DNA of 64,000 nucleotides from JAZKHT01 sp040385245 (GTDB lineage Bacteria; Pseudomonadota; Alphaproteobacteria; Rhodobacterales; Rhodobacteraceae). Position 1 is the first letter of the stretch; each line of letters begins with the position of its first letter. A model generated the notes under the pieces. That model was given only the letters and a program-made list of their open reading frames with translations. It was not told where the DNA came from and did not search any database. The position numbers and the translations under genes were made by a program. Shown one piece after another: positions 26,406 to 35,775 of this stretch. Location: assembly GCA_040385245.1 (NCBI GenBank), contig JAZKHT010000006.1, forward strand, positions 1-64,000, given 5' to 3'.

Positions 26406-27068
26406 TTAATACCCAAGCGCGCCCATCAGGAACGGCTCTACCTCGTGAAAGCCTTCAAAAATCATCTTCAGCGCAACAATGACGATGATCAGCAGGCCGA
26501 CATAGGCGATCCAGCGATGCCGGTTCAGCAGACGCGCGATGAAGCTGGCTGCCAGACCCATCAGCGCAATCGACAGCACAAGGCCGATGATCAGAACCGA
26601 CGTGTGTTCACGCGCGGCCCCTGCCACGGCCAGCACGTTGTCAAGGCTCATGGACACGTCGGCGATGACGATCTGCCACGCGGCCTGGGCAAAGGTCTTG
26701 CGCGGCACGCCTGCGGCAATCTGGCCGTCGGCATCCAGATCTTCGCCGGTCAGCGCCTCTTCTGCGGCCATGTCAGCGGCGGTATCGTGGTGCAGTTCGC
26801 GCCACATCTTCCAGCACACCCACAGCAGCAGGATGCCCCCGGCCAGCAGCAGGCCGACGATCTGCAGCAGTTGGGTGGTCATCAGGGCAAAGCCGATGCG
26901 CATCACGGTGGCCGCGATGATCCCGACCAGAATGGCGCGGGCGCGCAGGTCCTTTGGCAAACCCGCCGCCGCCAGACCGATGACGATGGCATTGTCGCCA
27001 GCAAGAACAAGGTCGATGCCGATCACGGCAAGCAGCGCGGAAAATCCCTCCGCAGTAAAGATTTCCAT
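26406..27068 (-). CDS. TerC-family integral membrane protein
   Basis: The 220-residue protein has about seven membrane helices and the two acidic family motifs GIDLVLAGDNAIVIG (residues 17-31) and ADVSMSLDNVLAVAG (about 135-149), which are the conserved metal-contact segments. Relatives export Mn2+ or support metal loading of exported proteins. An acidic cytosolic loop lies near residues 92-115 (HHDTAADMAAEEALTGEDLD). I saw no convincing manganese riboswitch in the 254 bases upstream. Confidence 0.9.
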   Translation of the reverse strand: MEIFTAEGFSALLAVIGIDLVLAGDNAIVIGLAAAGLPKDLRARAILVGIIAATVMRIGFALMTTQLLQIVGLLLAGGILLLWVCWKMWRELHHDTAADMAAEEALTGEDLDADGQIAAGVPRKTFAQAAWQIVIADVSMSLDNVLAVAGAAREHTSVLIIGLVLSIALMGLAASFIARLLNRHRWIAYVGLLIIVIVALKMIFEGFHEVEPFLMGALGY

Positions 27069-27322
27069 CAGGGCGACTCCGGTTTTCTGCGGGACAGGAT
27101 TGGCGCGCGGCCACGGTCACCCATAGATTGTGACCTTGACAAAAGTAAAGCCCGACGACGCCAAACGACAAAAGGAAACAATCAAACCGCGTGATCCGGC
27201 GCGTGCCCCGCAACTGCCCTTGGCCTGACGACACAAGGGAGGCCGTCCCTGCCCGGTCAGCGTTTGACGAACAGGCCGCCACCTGACATCCCTGTTGCAC
27301 GCCGCAGACCAAAGGATATCCG
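27069..27322. promoter_or_regulatory. Divergent promoter region between terC and a dehydratase gene
   Basis: The 254-base gap contains no gene. It should hold promoters for both flanking genes. No palindromic operator or known riboswitch pattern stands out. AAAGGATAT just before 27323 serves as the ribosome site of the dehydratase. Confidence 0.4.
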
Positions 27323-29104
27323 ATGACCAGCACCCCGCCGTCAAAACCGCGCCTGCGGTCGCAAGACTGGTTCGACAACCCCGATCACGCCGACCTGACC
27401 GCCCTGTATCTGGAGCGGTTCATGAACTACGGCCTGACCCCGGAAGAGCTGCGCGCTGGCAGGCCGATCATCGGCATCGCGCAAAGCGGCAGCGACCTGT
27501 CGCCCTGCAACCGCATCCATGTCGAACTGGCGGCCCGCGTGCGCGATGGCATCCGCGACGCGGGCGGCATCCCGATCGAATTCCCCACCCATCCGATCTT
27601 TGAAAACTGTCGCAGGCCTACGGCAGCGCTTGACCGCAATCTGGCCTATCTGGGGCTGGTCGAGATTTTGAACGGCTACCCTTTGGACGGCGTCGTGCTG
27701 ACCACGGGCTGCGACAAGACCACGCCTTCGGCGCTGATGGCTGCGGCGACGGTGGATATTCCGGCCATCGTTCTATCGGGTGGCCCGATGCTGGATGGCT
27801 GGCACGAGGGCAAGCTGGCCGGGTCCGGTGCGGTGATCTGGGCCGCGCGCCGCAGGCTTTCGGCGGGCGAGATTTCGCGCGATGAATTCCTGGACATCGC
27901 CCTCGATTCAGCACCATCCGCCGGGCATTGCAATACCATGGGCACGGCCCTGACGATGAACAGCATGGCCGAAGCATTGGGCATGTCCCTGTCGGGCTGT
28001 GCCGCCATTCCGGCCCCCTACCGCGAACGGGGGCAAATGGCCTATCGCACGGGGCGGCGCGCGGTCGACCTGGTGACGGAAGGCTTGCGCCCGTCTGATG
28101 TCCTGACGCGGGCCGCGTTTCTGAACGCGATCCGGGTCAACGCGGCCATCGGCGGGTCCAGCAACGCACAGCCACATCTGGTGGCGATGGCGGCCCATGC
28201 CGGGGTTACGCTGACGGCCGCTGATTGGGCGGCAGGGCAAGCGATCCCCTTGTTGGCCAACGTTCAGCCCGCCGGGGCCTATCTGGGGGAACGATTCCAC
28301 CGTGCGGGCGGGGTTCCGGTGGTGATGGCCGATCTACTGCGCCACGGGTTGATCGACGGCACCTGCCGCACCGTGGCGGGCGTCACACTGGCGCAGGCGC
28401 TGGCGGCGGTCGCGGAACCTGACGGCGATGTGATCCTGCCGGTATCGGCCCCGCTGAAGGAACGGGCGGGGTTTCTGGTGCTGACCGGCAACCTGTTCGA
28501 CTTTGCGATCATGAAGACCTCTGTCATCTCGGACGATTTCGCCCGCCGCTATCTGCAAGTGCCGGGACGAGAAGGCGTGTTCGATGCGCGCGCCGTGGTC
28601 TTTGACGGGTCTGACGATTATCTGGCGCGGATCAACGACCCCACTTTGGCGATTGACGAGGACTGTATCCTGGTCATGCGCGGGGCGGGCCCGGTCGGCT
28701 GGCCCGGCTCGGCCGAGGTGGTGAACATGCAGCCGCCCGATGCCCTGCTGAAACGGGGTGTGCGCAGTCTGCCGACACTGGGCGACGGGCGGCAATCGGG
28801 CACGTCTGACAGCCCGTCGATCCTGAACGCCTCGCCGGAATCGGCGGTGGGGGGTGGTCTGTCCCTCCTGCAAACCGGCGATATCATCCGAATTGACCTG
28901 AACGCCGGGCGCTGCGATGTGCTGCTGGACGAAGGAACGCTGGCAACCCGCCGCGCCCTGCCGCCGCCCGCCATCCCCGACGCGCAAACCCCGTGGGAAA
29001 TGATCTATCGCGCCACAGTGGGCCAACTGGCCGAAGGTGCCGTGATCGAGGGCGCCCCCGCGTTTCGCCAGACCGCACGCCGCTTGCCACGGCACAATCA
29101 CTAG
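27323..29104 (+). CDS. IlvD/Edd-family sugar-acid dehydratase
   Basis: The 593-residue enzyme carries the three Fe-S cluster cysteines of the family: Cys62 (SPCNR), Cys130 (TTGCDKTT) and Cys203 (AGHCNTMG), with the same spacing as the arabonate-type enzyme at 36981-38708. GGSSNA near 275 and GDGRQSGTSDSPS near 485 line the active site. The size and motifs fit the pentonate/hexonate dehydratases (xylonate, arabonate, gluconate) rather than the branched-chain amino acid enzyme. It is convergent with uxuA, with one base between the stops. It is a single gene on its strand, so it may be separately regulated from the uronate operon. The exact sugar acid is unknown. Confidence 0.88.
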   Translation: MTSTPPSKPRLRSQDWFDNPDHADLTALYLERFMNYGLTPEELRAGRPIIGIAQSGSDLSPCNRIHVELAARVRDGIRDAGGIPIEFPTHPIFENCRRPTAALDRNLAYLGLVEILNGYPLDGVVLTTGCDKTTPSALMAAATVDIPAIVLSGGPMLDGWHEGKLAGSGAVIWAARRRLSAGEISRDEFLDIALDSAPSAGHCNTMGTALTMNSMAEALGMSLSGCAAIPAPYRERGQMAYRTGRRAVDLVTEGLRPSDVLTRAAFLNAIRVNAAIGGSSNAQPHLVAMAAHAGVTLTAADWAAGQAIPLLANVQPAGAYLGERFHRAGGVPVVMADLLRHGLIDGTCRTVAGVTLAQALAAVAEPDGDVILPVSAPLKERAGFLVLTGNLFDFAIMKTSVISDDFARRYLQVPGREGVFDARAVVFDGSDDYLARINDPTLAIDEDCILVMRGAGPVGWPGSAEVVNMQPPDALLKRGVRSLPTLGDGRQSGTSDSPSILNASPESAVGGGLSLLQTGDIIRIDLNAGRCDVLLDEGTLATRRALPPPAIPDAQTPWEMIYRATVGQLAEGAVIEGAPAFRQTARRLPRHNH

Positions 29105-29105
29105 G

Positions 29106-30284
29106 TCAGTCGGCGCGGGACCGATGTGACAGGCCCGCGATCACGCCGCGCAATTCGGCAAGACCGCGCAGACGGCCCACCAGCGGATAGCCGGGATGAG
29201 TGCCACGCTGCGCATCATCCAGCAATTCGTGCCCGTGATCGGGGCGAAAGGGGATCGCCGCGCCGCCATCCCGTCTGCGCCGCATCTCTTCGGCCAGCAG
29301 CACGTCAATGACGGCGACCATGTCGGTGTCACCGTCCAGATGGGCGGCCTCTTCAAAGCTGCCGTCCGGGTCTTTGCGCACGTTGCGCAGATGGGCGAAA
29401 TGGATGCGCGGGGCGTGGGCGGTGGCGATGGCGGGCAGATCGTTGACCGGGTTCGCGCCAAGCGATCCGGTACATAACGTCAACCCGTTCGCCGGACTGT
29501 CCGCCGCCGCCATGATCCAGGCGATATCAGCACCGTCCGACACGATGCGCGGCAGGCCCAGAATGTCGCGCGGCGGATCGTCGGGATGCACGCAGAGCCG
29601 CATCCCCAGATCTTCACACGCTGGTATAACTTCGTCCAAAAAGCGTTTGTAATGGCTGCGCAATTCATTGCGACCAATGCCGTCGTATCCCCTTAATGCC
29701 ACGCGCAGTCCCGCCACGTCATAGCGGTCATAGGCCCCCGGCAGACCGGACATAATCGCATGCAGCAGCGCCTGACGGTCGCCCTCGGTCGCTTGCTGGT
29801 GCCAGATTGCGGCAGCTTGCAAGGCATCCGGCGGATAATCCGCCGCCGCCTCGGGCCGGTTCAGCATATACAGTTCAAACGCCGCCATCCGGGGCGCGGA
29901 AAAGCGCAGGCAGGTGCCACCCCGCGCGACGGGGGCCGCCAGATCGGTGCGCGTCCAATCCAGCAGCGGCATGAAGTTGTAGCAGATCGTCGTCATCCCT
30001 TCGGCGGCCAGATTGGCCATCGACTGGCGGTAATTGGCGAACAGAGGGGCAAGATCACCGTCGCCGCGTTTGATCCGTTCGTGGATGGGCAGGCTTTCTA
30101 CCACCACCCAGTCGAAGCCCGCTGCCCTGATCTGCGCATTCCGCGCGGCGATGGTGGCCTGCGGCCACACCTCGCCATAGGGGATTTCGTGCAGCGCTGT
30201 CACGATGCCCCGCGCGCCCGTCTGGGCGATTTCGGGCAGGGTGATCTTGTCCAGGGGGCCATACCAGCGCCAGCTTTCGATCAT
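29106..30284 (-). CDS. uxuA: D-mannonate dehydratase
   Basis: The 392-residue enzyme converts D-mannonate to 2-keto-3-deoxygluconate. Family features include ESWRWYGPLDKI at the start, LCVHPDDPP near 225 (metal ligands Cys and His), HLRNV near 303 and FRPDHGHELLDD near 348-359. It is the last gene of the eight-gene operon and overlaps uxuB by four bases (ATGA). With UxaC and UxuB it completes D-glucuronate breakdown to KDG. The KDG kinase and aldolase are not in the window. Confidence 0.95.
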   Translation of the reverse strand: MIESWRWYGPLDKITLPEIAQTGARGIVTALHEIPYGEVWPQATIAARNAQIRAAGFDWVVVESLPIHERIKRGDGDLAPLFANYRQSMANLAAEGMTTICYNFMPLLDWTRTDLAAPVARGGTCLRFSAPRMAAFELYMLNRPEAAADYPPDALQAAAIWHQQATEGDRQALLHAIMSGLPGAYDRYDVAGLRVALRGYDGIGRNELRSHYKRFLDEVIPACEDLGMRLCVHPDDPPRDILGLPRIVSDGADIAWIMAAADSPANGLTLCTGSLGANPVNDLPAIATAHAPRIHFAHLRNVRKDPDGSFEEAAHLDGDTDMVAVIDVLLAEEMRRRRDGGAAIPFRPDHGHELLDDAQRGTHPGYPLVGRLRGLAELRGVIAGLSHRSRAD

Positions 30285-31693
30285 GCCATCCCCCGCACCG
30301 CGCCAAGCGCGCCTTTCGATTTCAACGCGGCATAGGCCGCCTGCACCCCCGGCGCGATCCGCACGGCCAGCGCCTCAGGAAACACCGCCCCCAGCCCCAG
30401 CACCGCCGCCACCGGATCGGACGTGGTCGCGCAGGCCCGCAATTGCGACGCCATCGGATCGCGCACATCAATCGCCGCGCCGTCCAGCCCGGTGCCAGAG
30501 GCATAGATCATCCACGCAGCCACGGCGAGCATCAGTCCGGGGCAGGGGCGGCGTGCGTTGATGTTCGCGGCAATGGTGCCAAGGAGGCGCTGCGGCAGTT
30601 TCTGGCTGCCATCCATCGCAATCTGCCATGTCCGGTGGCGAATGCTCGGGTTGGCATAGCGCGCGAACAGGGCGTCGGCATAGGCGTGCAGGTCCACGCC
30701 GGGCGGGGCGGTCAGGGTGGGAATGATCTCGTGCCGCCACAGGTGGCGCAGATAGGCGGCCATCACCGGGGTGGTGGCGGCGTCCGCCACGGTTTCGAAC
30801 CCGGCCAAGTACCCGACATAGGCCAGCGCGGAATGGGTGCCGTTCAGCATCCGCAGCTTCATCTCTTCGAACGGGGTCACGTCCCGCACCATCTGCACGC
30901 CTGCGCGTGCCAGATCTGGGCGGGTGCTGCCGACGAAATCATCCTCGATCACCCATTGGCGAAAGGGTTCATGCACCACCGGGGCCGCATCGTGAAATCC
31001 GGTCAGGGCGGTGACACGGGCGATGTCGCCTTCGTTCGTCGCGGGAACGATCCGGTCCACCATGCAGGACGGAAAGCGCGCCGTGTCGGCAATCCAGTCG
31101 GCAAGTGCGGGATCGATCCGCGCGGCAAGGTCCAGCACGACACGCCGCACCAGCCGCCCATTGCCCGGCAGGTTGTCGCAACTCAGCACGGTAAAGGGCG
31201 CCGTCCCCGCCGCCCGCCGCAGGCTGAGTGCGCGCACAAGGTATCCGGGGGCCGAGAGGGGCAGGTCCGCGCCCAGATCATGCAGGATGTCGGGATGCAG
31301 GGGGTTCAGCCGCCCGGTGGCAGGGTCGTGGCAATAGCCCTTTTCGGTGACGGTCAGTGTGACGATCTTGACCGCAGGGCCGGCCATCGCGGTCAGCACG
31401 GCCATGGGGTCATGCCGCGCGACCAGCACGCGCTGCACCACCTCGACCCGCCGTGCCGTTTCGCCATCGGGGCCAATTTCCAGCGCCGTATAGGCCCCAC
31501 CCTGTGGGGCCAGACGGTCGTGCATGGCGGGGGACTGCAGGCTGACGCCAAGAATGCCCCAACCGGTTGGGGCCGCATCTTCAATATAGATCGCCCCATG
31601 CGCGCGAAAGAACGCGCCCAACCCCAGATGGACGATTTCCACAGCGCGGGGCGGGGTCTGCCGCATCATCCGGGGCGCCTCCTGTTCCGTCAC
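30281..31693 (-). CDS. uxuB: D-mannonate oxidoreductase (fructuronate reductase), mannitol dehydrogenase family
   Basis: The 470-residue NAD-dependent enzyme has the family start VHLGLGAFFRAH, the motif LSCDNLPGNGRLVRR near 170-185, and the catalytic stretch KLRMLNGTHSALAY near 285-298, with Lys, Asn and His. It reduces D-fructuronate to D-mannonate between UxaC and UxuA, whose genes flank it with four-base overlaps on both sides. Sequence alone does not fully exclude tagaturonate reductase activity, but the adjacent uxuA favours the mannonate branch. Confidence 0.92.
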   Translation of the reverse strand: MTEQEAPRMMRQTPPRAVEIVHLGLGAFFRAHGAIYIEDAAPTGWGILGVSLQSPAMHDRLAPQGGAYTALEIGPDGETARRVEVVQRVLVARHDPMAVLTAMAGPAVKIVTLTVTEKGYCHDPATGRLNPLHPDILHDLGADLPLSAPGYLVRALSLRRAAGTAPFTVLSCDNLPGNGRLVRRVVLDLAARIDPALADWIADTARFPSCMVDRIVPATNEGDIARVTALTGFHDAAPVVHEPFRQWVIEDDFVGSTRPDLARAGVQMVRDVTPFEEMKLRMLNGTHSALAYVGYLAGFETVADAATTPVMAAYLRHLWRHEIIPTLTAPPGVDLHAYADALFARYANPSIRHRTWQIAMDGSQKLPQRLLGTIAANINARRPCPGLMLAVAAWMIYASGTGLDGAAIDVRDPMASQLRACATTSDPVAAVLGLGAVFPEALAVRIAPGVQAAYAALKSKGALGAVRGMA

Positions 31694-33159
31694 AGCCGGT
31701 ACGCCTGTTTGGCCAGCCTATAGGACAGGTCGTGCGCAACCTCGAACGCCTCGTCCTCTTTCATTCTGCCGGTTGTCACCAATGTCGCCAGATAGGCGCA
31801 ATCGACGCGGCGCGCGACGTCGTGGCGGGCGGGGATGGACAGATAAGCGCGGGTGTCGTCGTTGAACCCCACCGTGTTGTAGAACCCCGCCGTCTCGGTC
31901 GTCATCTCGCGAAAGCGGCGCATGCCGTCGGGGCTGTCATGGAACCACCATGCCGGACCCAGCTTTAACGCCGGATAGGCCCCCGCCAGTGGGGCCAGTT
32001 CGCGCGCATAGGCGGATTCGTCCAGCGTGAACAGGATCACCGACAGCGCTGGGTTCATCCCCACCGCGTTCAGCATGGGATGCAGGGCCGTCACGTAATC
32101 GGTGCGACCGGGGATATCAAAGCCCTTGTCGCGACCGAACGTCGCCAGAACGTCGCCAGAATGGTTGCGGCGGCTGCCGGGGTGGATTTGCAGGACAAGG
32201 CCGTCGTCCACACTCATCCTTGCCATTTCCGTCAGCATCTGGCCGCGAAAGGCATCCGCCTCGGCCGCTGTGCAGGTGCCGCTGCGCGCCTTGGCAAACA
32301 GGGCGGCGGCGTCGGCCTGTGGCAAATCCTCGGTCCGGGCAGAGGGGTGGCCGTGATCGGATGCCGTGCAGCCGAGCGATTGGAAGAACGCCCGCCGCGC
32401 GCGATGGGCGCGCAGATAGCCGGACCAAGTTCCTGTGTCTTCGCCGGTCAATGCGCCAAGCCGCGCCACGTTTTCCGCAAAGCCCGGCGTGTCGGGGTCC
32501 ACTACGGCATCGGGGCGATAGGTCGGGATGACGCGGCCATGCCAGCCGCTGTCGCGGATCATCGCATGCCAATGCAGATCGTCCAGCGCGCTGTCGGTGG
32601 TGGCGATCACCTCGATCCTGAACCGGTCATACAAGGCGCGCGGGCGAAAGGCGGGGGTCGTCAGCGCATGGGCTATGCGGTCATAGGTGCTGTCGGCTGT
32701 TTGCGCCGACAGGGGCGCGTCAATGCCGAACAACGTGGCAAAGGCGTGATCCAGCCACAGGCGCGACGGCGTGCCCCGGAAAAGGTGATAGTTCTGCGCG
32801 AACAACCGCCAGATGTCGCGCCCGTCGGTCTGGGTCCAACCGCCATCGACACGCGGAACCCCCAGCGATTGCAAGGGGATACCCTGCGAACACAGCATCC
32901 GAAACACATAATGATCAGGTGTCACGAACAACTGCGCCGGATCAGGGAAGGCCGCATCCGTCGCATACCAGCGCGGATCGGTGTGACCGTGCGGGCAGAT
33001 CAGCGGCAGCACCCTGACGGTGTCATACAGCGCCCGCGCCACATTGCGGGTGGTGGGGTCTACCGGAAACAGGCGGTCGTCATCCAGCAGCGGCACGAAC
33101 GCCCCCTTTCGCGTTGCAGGTGGCACAGGTTCGGTCGCTTTCGCCGCCCCGTCAACCAT
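31690..33159 (-). CDS. uxaC: Glucuronate/galacturonate isomerase
   Basis: The 489-residue member of the amidohydrolase-like uronate isomerases shows LICPHGHTDPRWYA near 53-66 (metal-binding His pair), FRIEVIATTDSALDDL near 181-196 and GPAWWFHDSPDGMRR near 410. It interconverts D-glucuronate and D-fructuronate, and usually also D-galacturonate and D-tagaturonate. Its stop overlaps the uxuB start by four bases. Only a reductase/dehydratase pair for the fructuronate branch is encoded nearby. Confidence 0.94.
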   Translation of the reverse strand: MVDGAAKATEPVPPATRKGAFVPLLDDDRLFPVDPTTRNVARALYDTVRVLPLICPHGHTDPRWYATDAAFPDPAQLFVTPDHYVFRMLCSQGIPLQSLGVPRVDGGWTQTDGRDIWRLFAQNYHLFRGTPSRLWLDHAFATLFGIDAPLSAQTADSTYDRIAHALTTPAFRPRALYDRFRIEVIATTDSALDDLHWHAMIRDSGWHGRVIPTYRPDAVVDPDTPGFAENVARLGALTGEDTGTWSGYLRAHRARRAFFQSLGCTASDHGHPSARTEDLPQADAAALFAKARSGTCTAAEADAFRGQMLTEMARMSVDDGLVLQIHPGSRRNHSGDVLATFGRDKGFDIPGRTDYVTALHPMLNAVGMNPALSVILFTLDESAYARELAPLAGAYPALKLGPAWWFHDSPDGMRRFREMTTETAGFYNTVGFNDDTRAYLSIPARHDVARRVDCAYLATLVTTGRMKEDEAFEVAHDLSYRLAKQAYRL

Positions 33160-33166
33160 CGCGCGG

Positions 33167-34129
33167 TCAGGTCACCAGATCGCCCGGATCAAGTGCCTGA
33201 CCGGCAGCATGGGCGCGGATGTTGGCGGCCCAGTGCTGCACCATCCGGCGCAGGTTGTCGCGGGTGCGGCCCGCGACATGAGGGGACAAAACCGTGTTCG
33301 GGGCAGACAGCAACGGGTTGTCCGCCGTCATCGGTTCGGTGTCAAAGGCGTCGATCCCGGCGGCACCGATCTGGCCGCTGGTCAGGGCTGCGGCCAGCGC
33401 CGCCTCGTCCACGATGCCGCCGCGCGCGGTGTTGATCAGGACAGCGCCCCGCTGCATCAGGGCCAGTTCGGCCGCCCCGATCATGCTGCGCGTGGCGGGT
33501 GTCAGCGGTACATGCAGGCTAAGAACATCGACGGATGCCAACAGCGCCGCCAGCGGCAGATGGCCGGGCGCGCCATCCATCGGGCCGCTTTGGCGGGTAT
33601 AGACCACGGCGCAGTCAAACCCGGACAAACGCCGCGCCACGCCTTGCGCGATGGCGCCATAGCCGACAAGCCCGACCCTTGCGCCGGTCAGATCGCGCCC
33701 CGTCACCCATTGCCCCTCGTCCGCCCACTGACCTGCGCGCACGCGGGTGTCGGAACGCGGTATCCCGCGCAGACAGGCCAGCATCAGCCCCATGGTCAGA
33801 TCGGCGATGGTTGGCGCATTGCGCCCCGGACTGCGGGCGACGACCACCCCCCGCGCCAGCGCTTGCGCCACCGGCAGAAAATCGGTGCCGGTGCCCCATT
33901 GATGCAGCAGCCTCAGCCTTGGCGCATGATCCAGCAGGGCAGGGGCCATCCGCACCCCGCGCACCACCGCATAATCGGCGTCGGCCAGTGCGGCCACCCG
34001 GTCGGCATCCGTGTTGCTGGCCGCAAAGACCAGCGTCACCCCGTCACCGGCATGGGCGCGGATGGTGGCCTGCATCGGGCCATCAAACGCTTCCAGCACG
34101 GCGACAACGGGCAAAACGCCCGTCGACAT
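33167..34129 (-). CDS. D-isomer-specific 2-hydroxyacid dehydrogenase
   Basis: The 320-residue NAD(P)-dependent enzyme has the Rossmann motif VGLVGYGAIAQGVA near 160 and the catalytic Arg, Glu and His in INTARGGIVDE, FDTEP and LSPHVAG. Relatives reduce glyoxylate, hydroxypyruvate or longer 2-oxo acids. It is cotranscribed between uxaC and kdgD, three bases after kdgD and with seven bases before uxaC. It may handle a 2-oxo acid side product of uronate breakdown; the substrate is unknown. Confidence 0.87.
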   Translation of the reverse strand: MSTGVLPVVAVLEAFDGPMQATIRAHAGDGVTLVFAASNTDADRVAALADADYAVVRGVRMAPALLDHAPRLRLLHQWGTGTDFLPVAQALARGVVVARSPGRNAPTIADLTMGLMLACLRGIPRSDTRVRAGQWADEGQWVTGRDLTGARVGLVGYGAIAQGVARRLSGFDCAVVYTRQSGPMDGAPGHLPLAALLASVDVLSLHVPLTPATRSMIGAAELALMQRGAVLINTARGGIVDEAALAAALTSGQIGAAGIDAFDTEPMTADNPLLSAPNTVLSPHVAGRTRDNLRRMVQHWAANIRAHAAGQALDPGDLVT

Positions 34130-34132
34130 GGG

Positions 34133-35038
34133 TCAGCCCCGGCCTTTGATCAGCGTGGCCATCATCGCATCTTCTTCTTCGGTCAGGTCAGTCAGCGGGC
34201 TGCGCACCGGACCCGCCGCAAAGCCGCGCAACCGCACGCCCGCCTTGACGGCAGACACCGCATAGCCGGTCTTGCGGTCGCGGATCGCAGCAAAGGGATA
34301 GTAGAAGTCGCGCAACAACGCCTCACAGGTCGCATCGTCGCCGGCACTGAAGGCGCGGTGAAAGGTCAGGGCTGTTTCGGGCACAAAGTTGAACACCGCC
34401 GACGAATAGGTGGGCATACCTGCCCCGCGATAGGCCTGCGCAAACAATTCGTGCGTGGGCATCCCGCCGATATAGGACAACCGGTCGCCCAGACGCAGGG
34501 TGACACGGCGCACGGTGTCGATATCGCCGGTGCCATCCTTGAATCCGATCAGGTTCGGGCAATCGGCGGCCAGCCGTTCCAGCGTGTCGGCCTTCACCTG
34601 GCTTTGACCCCGGTTGTAGACGATGACCGCCATGTTGGTGGACCGGCAGACAGCGCGGATATGCGCCTCGATCCCGTCCTGCGGGGCGGTGATCAGATAG
34701 TGCGGCAACAACAGGATGCCGTCGCCGCCTGCAGCCTCGATCCCTTGGGCCAGTTCGCACGCCATTCGCGTGCCATAGCCGCAGCCCGAGATGATGGGGC
34801 TGTCCGGCTGTGCCGCCTTGGCGACGCGGACGACGTCGCACACCTCGGCTGGGGTCAGCGAGAACAACTCTCCCGTGCCGCCTGCGACGATCAGACCCGC
34901 GACCGGATAGCTGGACAGCCATTCCAGATGCGCGGCAAAGGCCGCCGGGTCGAACCGGTCTTCGGCATCGAAAGAGGTGACGGGAAAGGACAAAAGACCG
35001 TTACGGATCAGTTCTTTCAGTTCATTCGGGGCAATCAT
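34133..35038 (-). CDS. kdgD: 5-dehydro-4-deoxyglucarate dehydratase
   Basis: The 301-residue DHDPS-superfamily enzyme has the Schiff-base Lys167 in LIGFKDGTGD, Tyr141 in VIVYNRGQ and the pocket motif GGTGELFSLT (53-62). The segment KTGYAVSAVKAGVRLRGF near 262-279 is typical of KdgD. It dehydrates and decarboxylates 5-keto-4-deoxyglucarate to 2-oxoglutarate semialdehyde, which fits the adjacent galactarate/talarate-type dehydratase. The semialdehyde dehydrogenase needed next is not in the window. The start at 35038 (MIAPNELKEL) matches family length. Confidence 0.92.
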   Translation of the reverse strand: MIAPNELKELIRNGLLSFPVTSFDAEDRFDPAAFAAHLEWLSSYPVAGLIVAGGTGELFSLTPAEVCDVVRVAKAAQPDSPIISGCGYGTRMACELAQGIEAAGGDGILLLPHYLITAPQDGIEAHIRAVCRSTNMAVIVYNRGQSQVKADTLERLAADCPNLIGFKDGTGDIDTVRRVTLRLGDRLSYIGGMPTHELFAQAYRGAGMPTYSSAVFNFVPETALTFHRAFSAGDDATCEALLRDFYYPFAAIRDRKTGYAVSAVKAGVRLRGFAAGPVRSPLTDLTEEEDAMMATLIKGRG

Positions 35039-35054
35039 GTCAGTCTCCAGTCCG

Positions 35055-35765
35055 TCAGCGGTTGTTGGTTTTGCGCCATGCGGCAAATTTGGTCAGGTTG
35101 GATTCGTCTGTGGCCGGATACAGCCCGATGATCGAGGCACCGGCCTTGACCTGTTCGACCACGAAATCCTCGTAGGCGGTCATTTCGAACGCCTCGGCGG
35201 CGATGTCGTCTGCGATGTCGGCGGGAATGATGATCACGCTGTCATCGTCGCCCACCACGATATCACCCGGAAACACCGCGACATCGCCGCAGCCGACTGG
35301 CACGTTGATGTCGATCGCCTCGTGCAGGGTCAGGTTCGTGGGGCTGGCCGAGCGGTGGTGATAGGCCGGGATGTCCAGTTCGCCGATCACCATGCTGTCG
35401 CGAAAGCCGCCATCGGTGACAACACCCGCGCCGCCCCGCACCATCAGCCGGGTGATCAGGATATCGCCAGATGATGCCGCGCGGGCGTCCTTGCGGCTGT
35501 CCATCACCAGAACCGATCCGGGCGGGCATTGTTCGACCGCCTGCCGCTGGGGATGGTCGGGGTTGCGAAAGACGGCCAGCGTGTTGCGGTCTTCACGCGC
35601 GGGCATGTAGCGCAGGGTAAAGGCAGGCCCCACCATGTTGCGCCCTTTGCGCGCCACGGGACGGACGTCCTGAATGACCTGATTGCGCAGGCCGCGTTTG
35701 TACAAGGCCGTGGCAAGTGTCGCGACGGACACGCCCATCAACTTGTCATGGGATTCGGGGGTCAT
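35055..35765 (-). CDS. RraA/HMG-aldolase-like protein
   Basis: The 236-residue protein has the RraA fold, with the active-site motif VVTDGGFRDS near 129-138 (Arg and Asp bind the pyruvyl group and metal in aldolase relatives) and VMDSRKDARAASSGDIL before it. Relatives cleave 4-hydroxy-4-methyl-2-oxoglutarate or decarboxylate oxaloacetate. Others only regulate RNase E, but placement within a sugar-acid operon favours an enzyme. GGAGG precedes the ATG at 35765. It may split or decarboxylate a pathway product; this is inference. Confidence 0.85.
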   Translation of the reverse strand: MTPESHDKLMGVSVATLATALYKRGLRNQVIQDVRPVARKGRNMVGPAFTLRYMPAREDRNTLAVFRNPDHPQRQAVEQCPPGSVLVMDSRKDARAASSGDILITRLMVRGGAGVVTDGGFRDSMVIGELDIPAYHHRSASPTNLTLHEAIDINVPVGCGDVAVFPGDIVVGDDDSVIIIPADIADDIAAEAFEMTAYEDFVVEQVKAGASIIGLYPATDESNLTKFAAWRKTNNR

Positions 35766-35775
35766 GGGTGCCTCC

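Noticed and set aside
27069..27322. Possible manganese riboswitch upstream of terC
   Set aside because: TerC genes often have one, but I could not find the conserved motif by eye.
33020..35131. A 703-residue frame antisense to the hydroxyacid dehydrogenase and kdgD
   Set aside because: It runs opposite two well supported enzymes and has no start site or recognisable domain.
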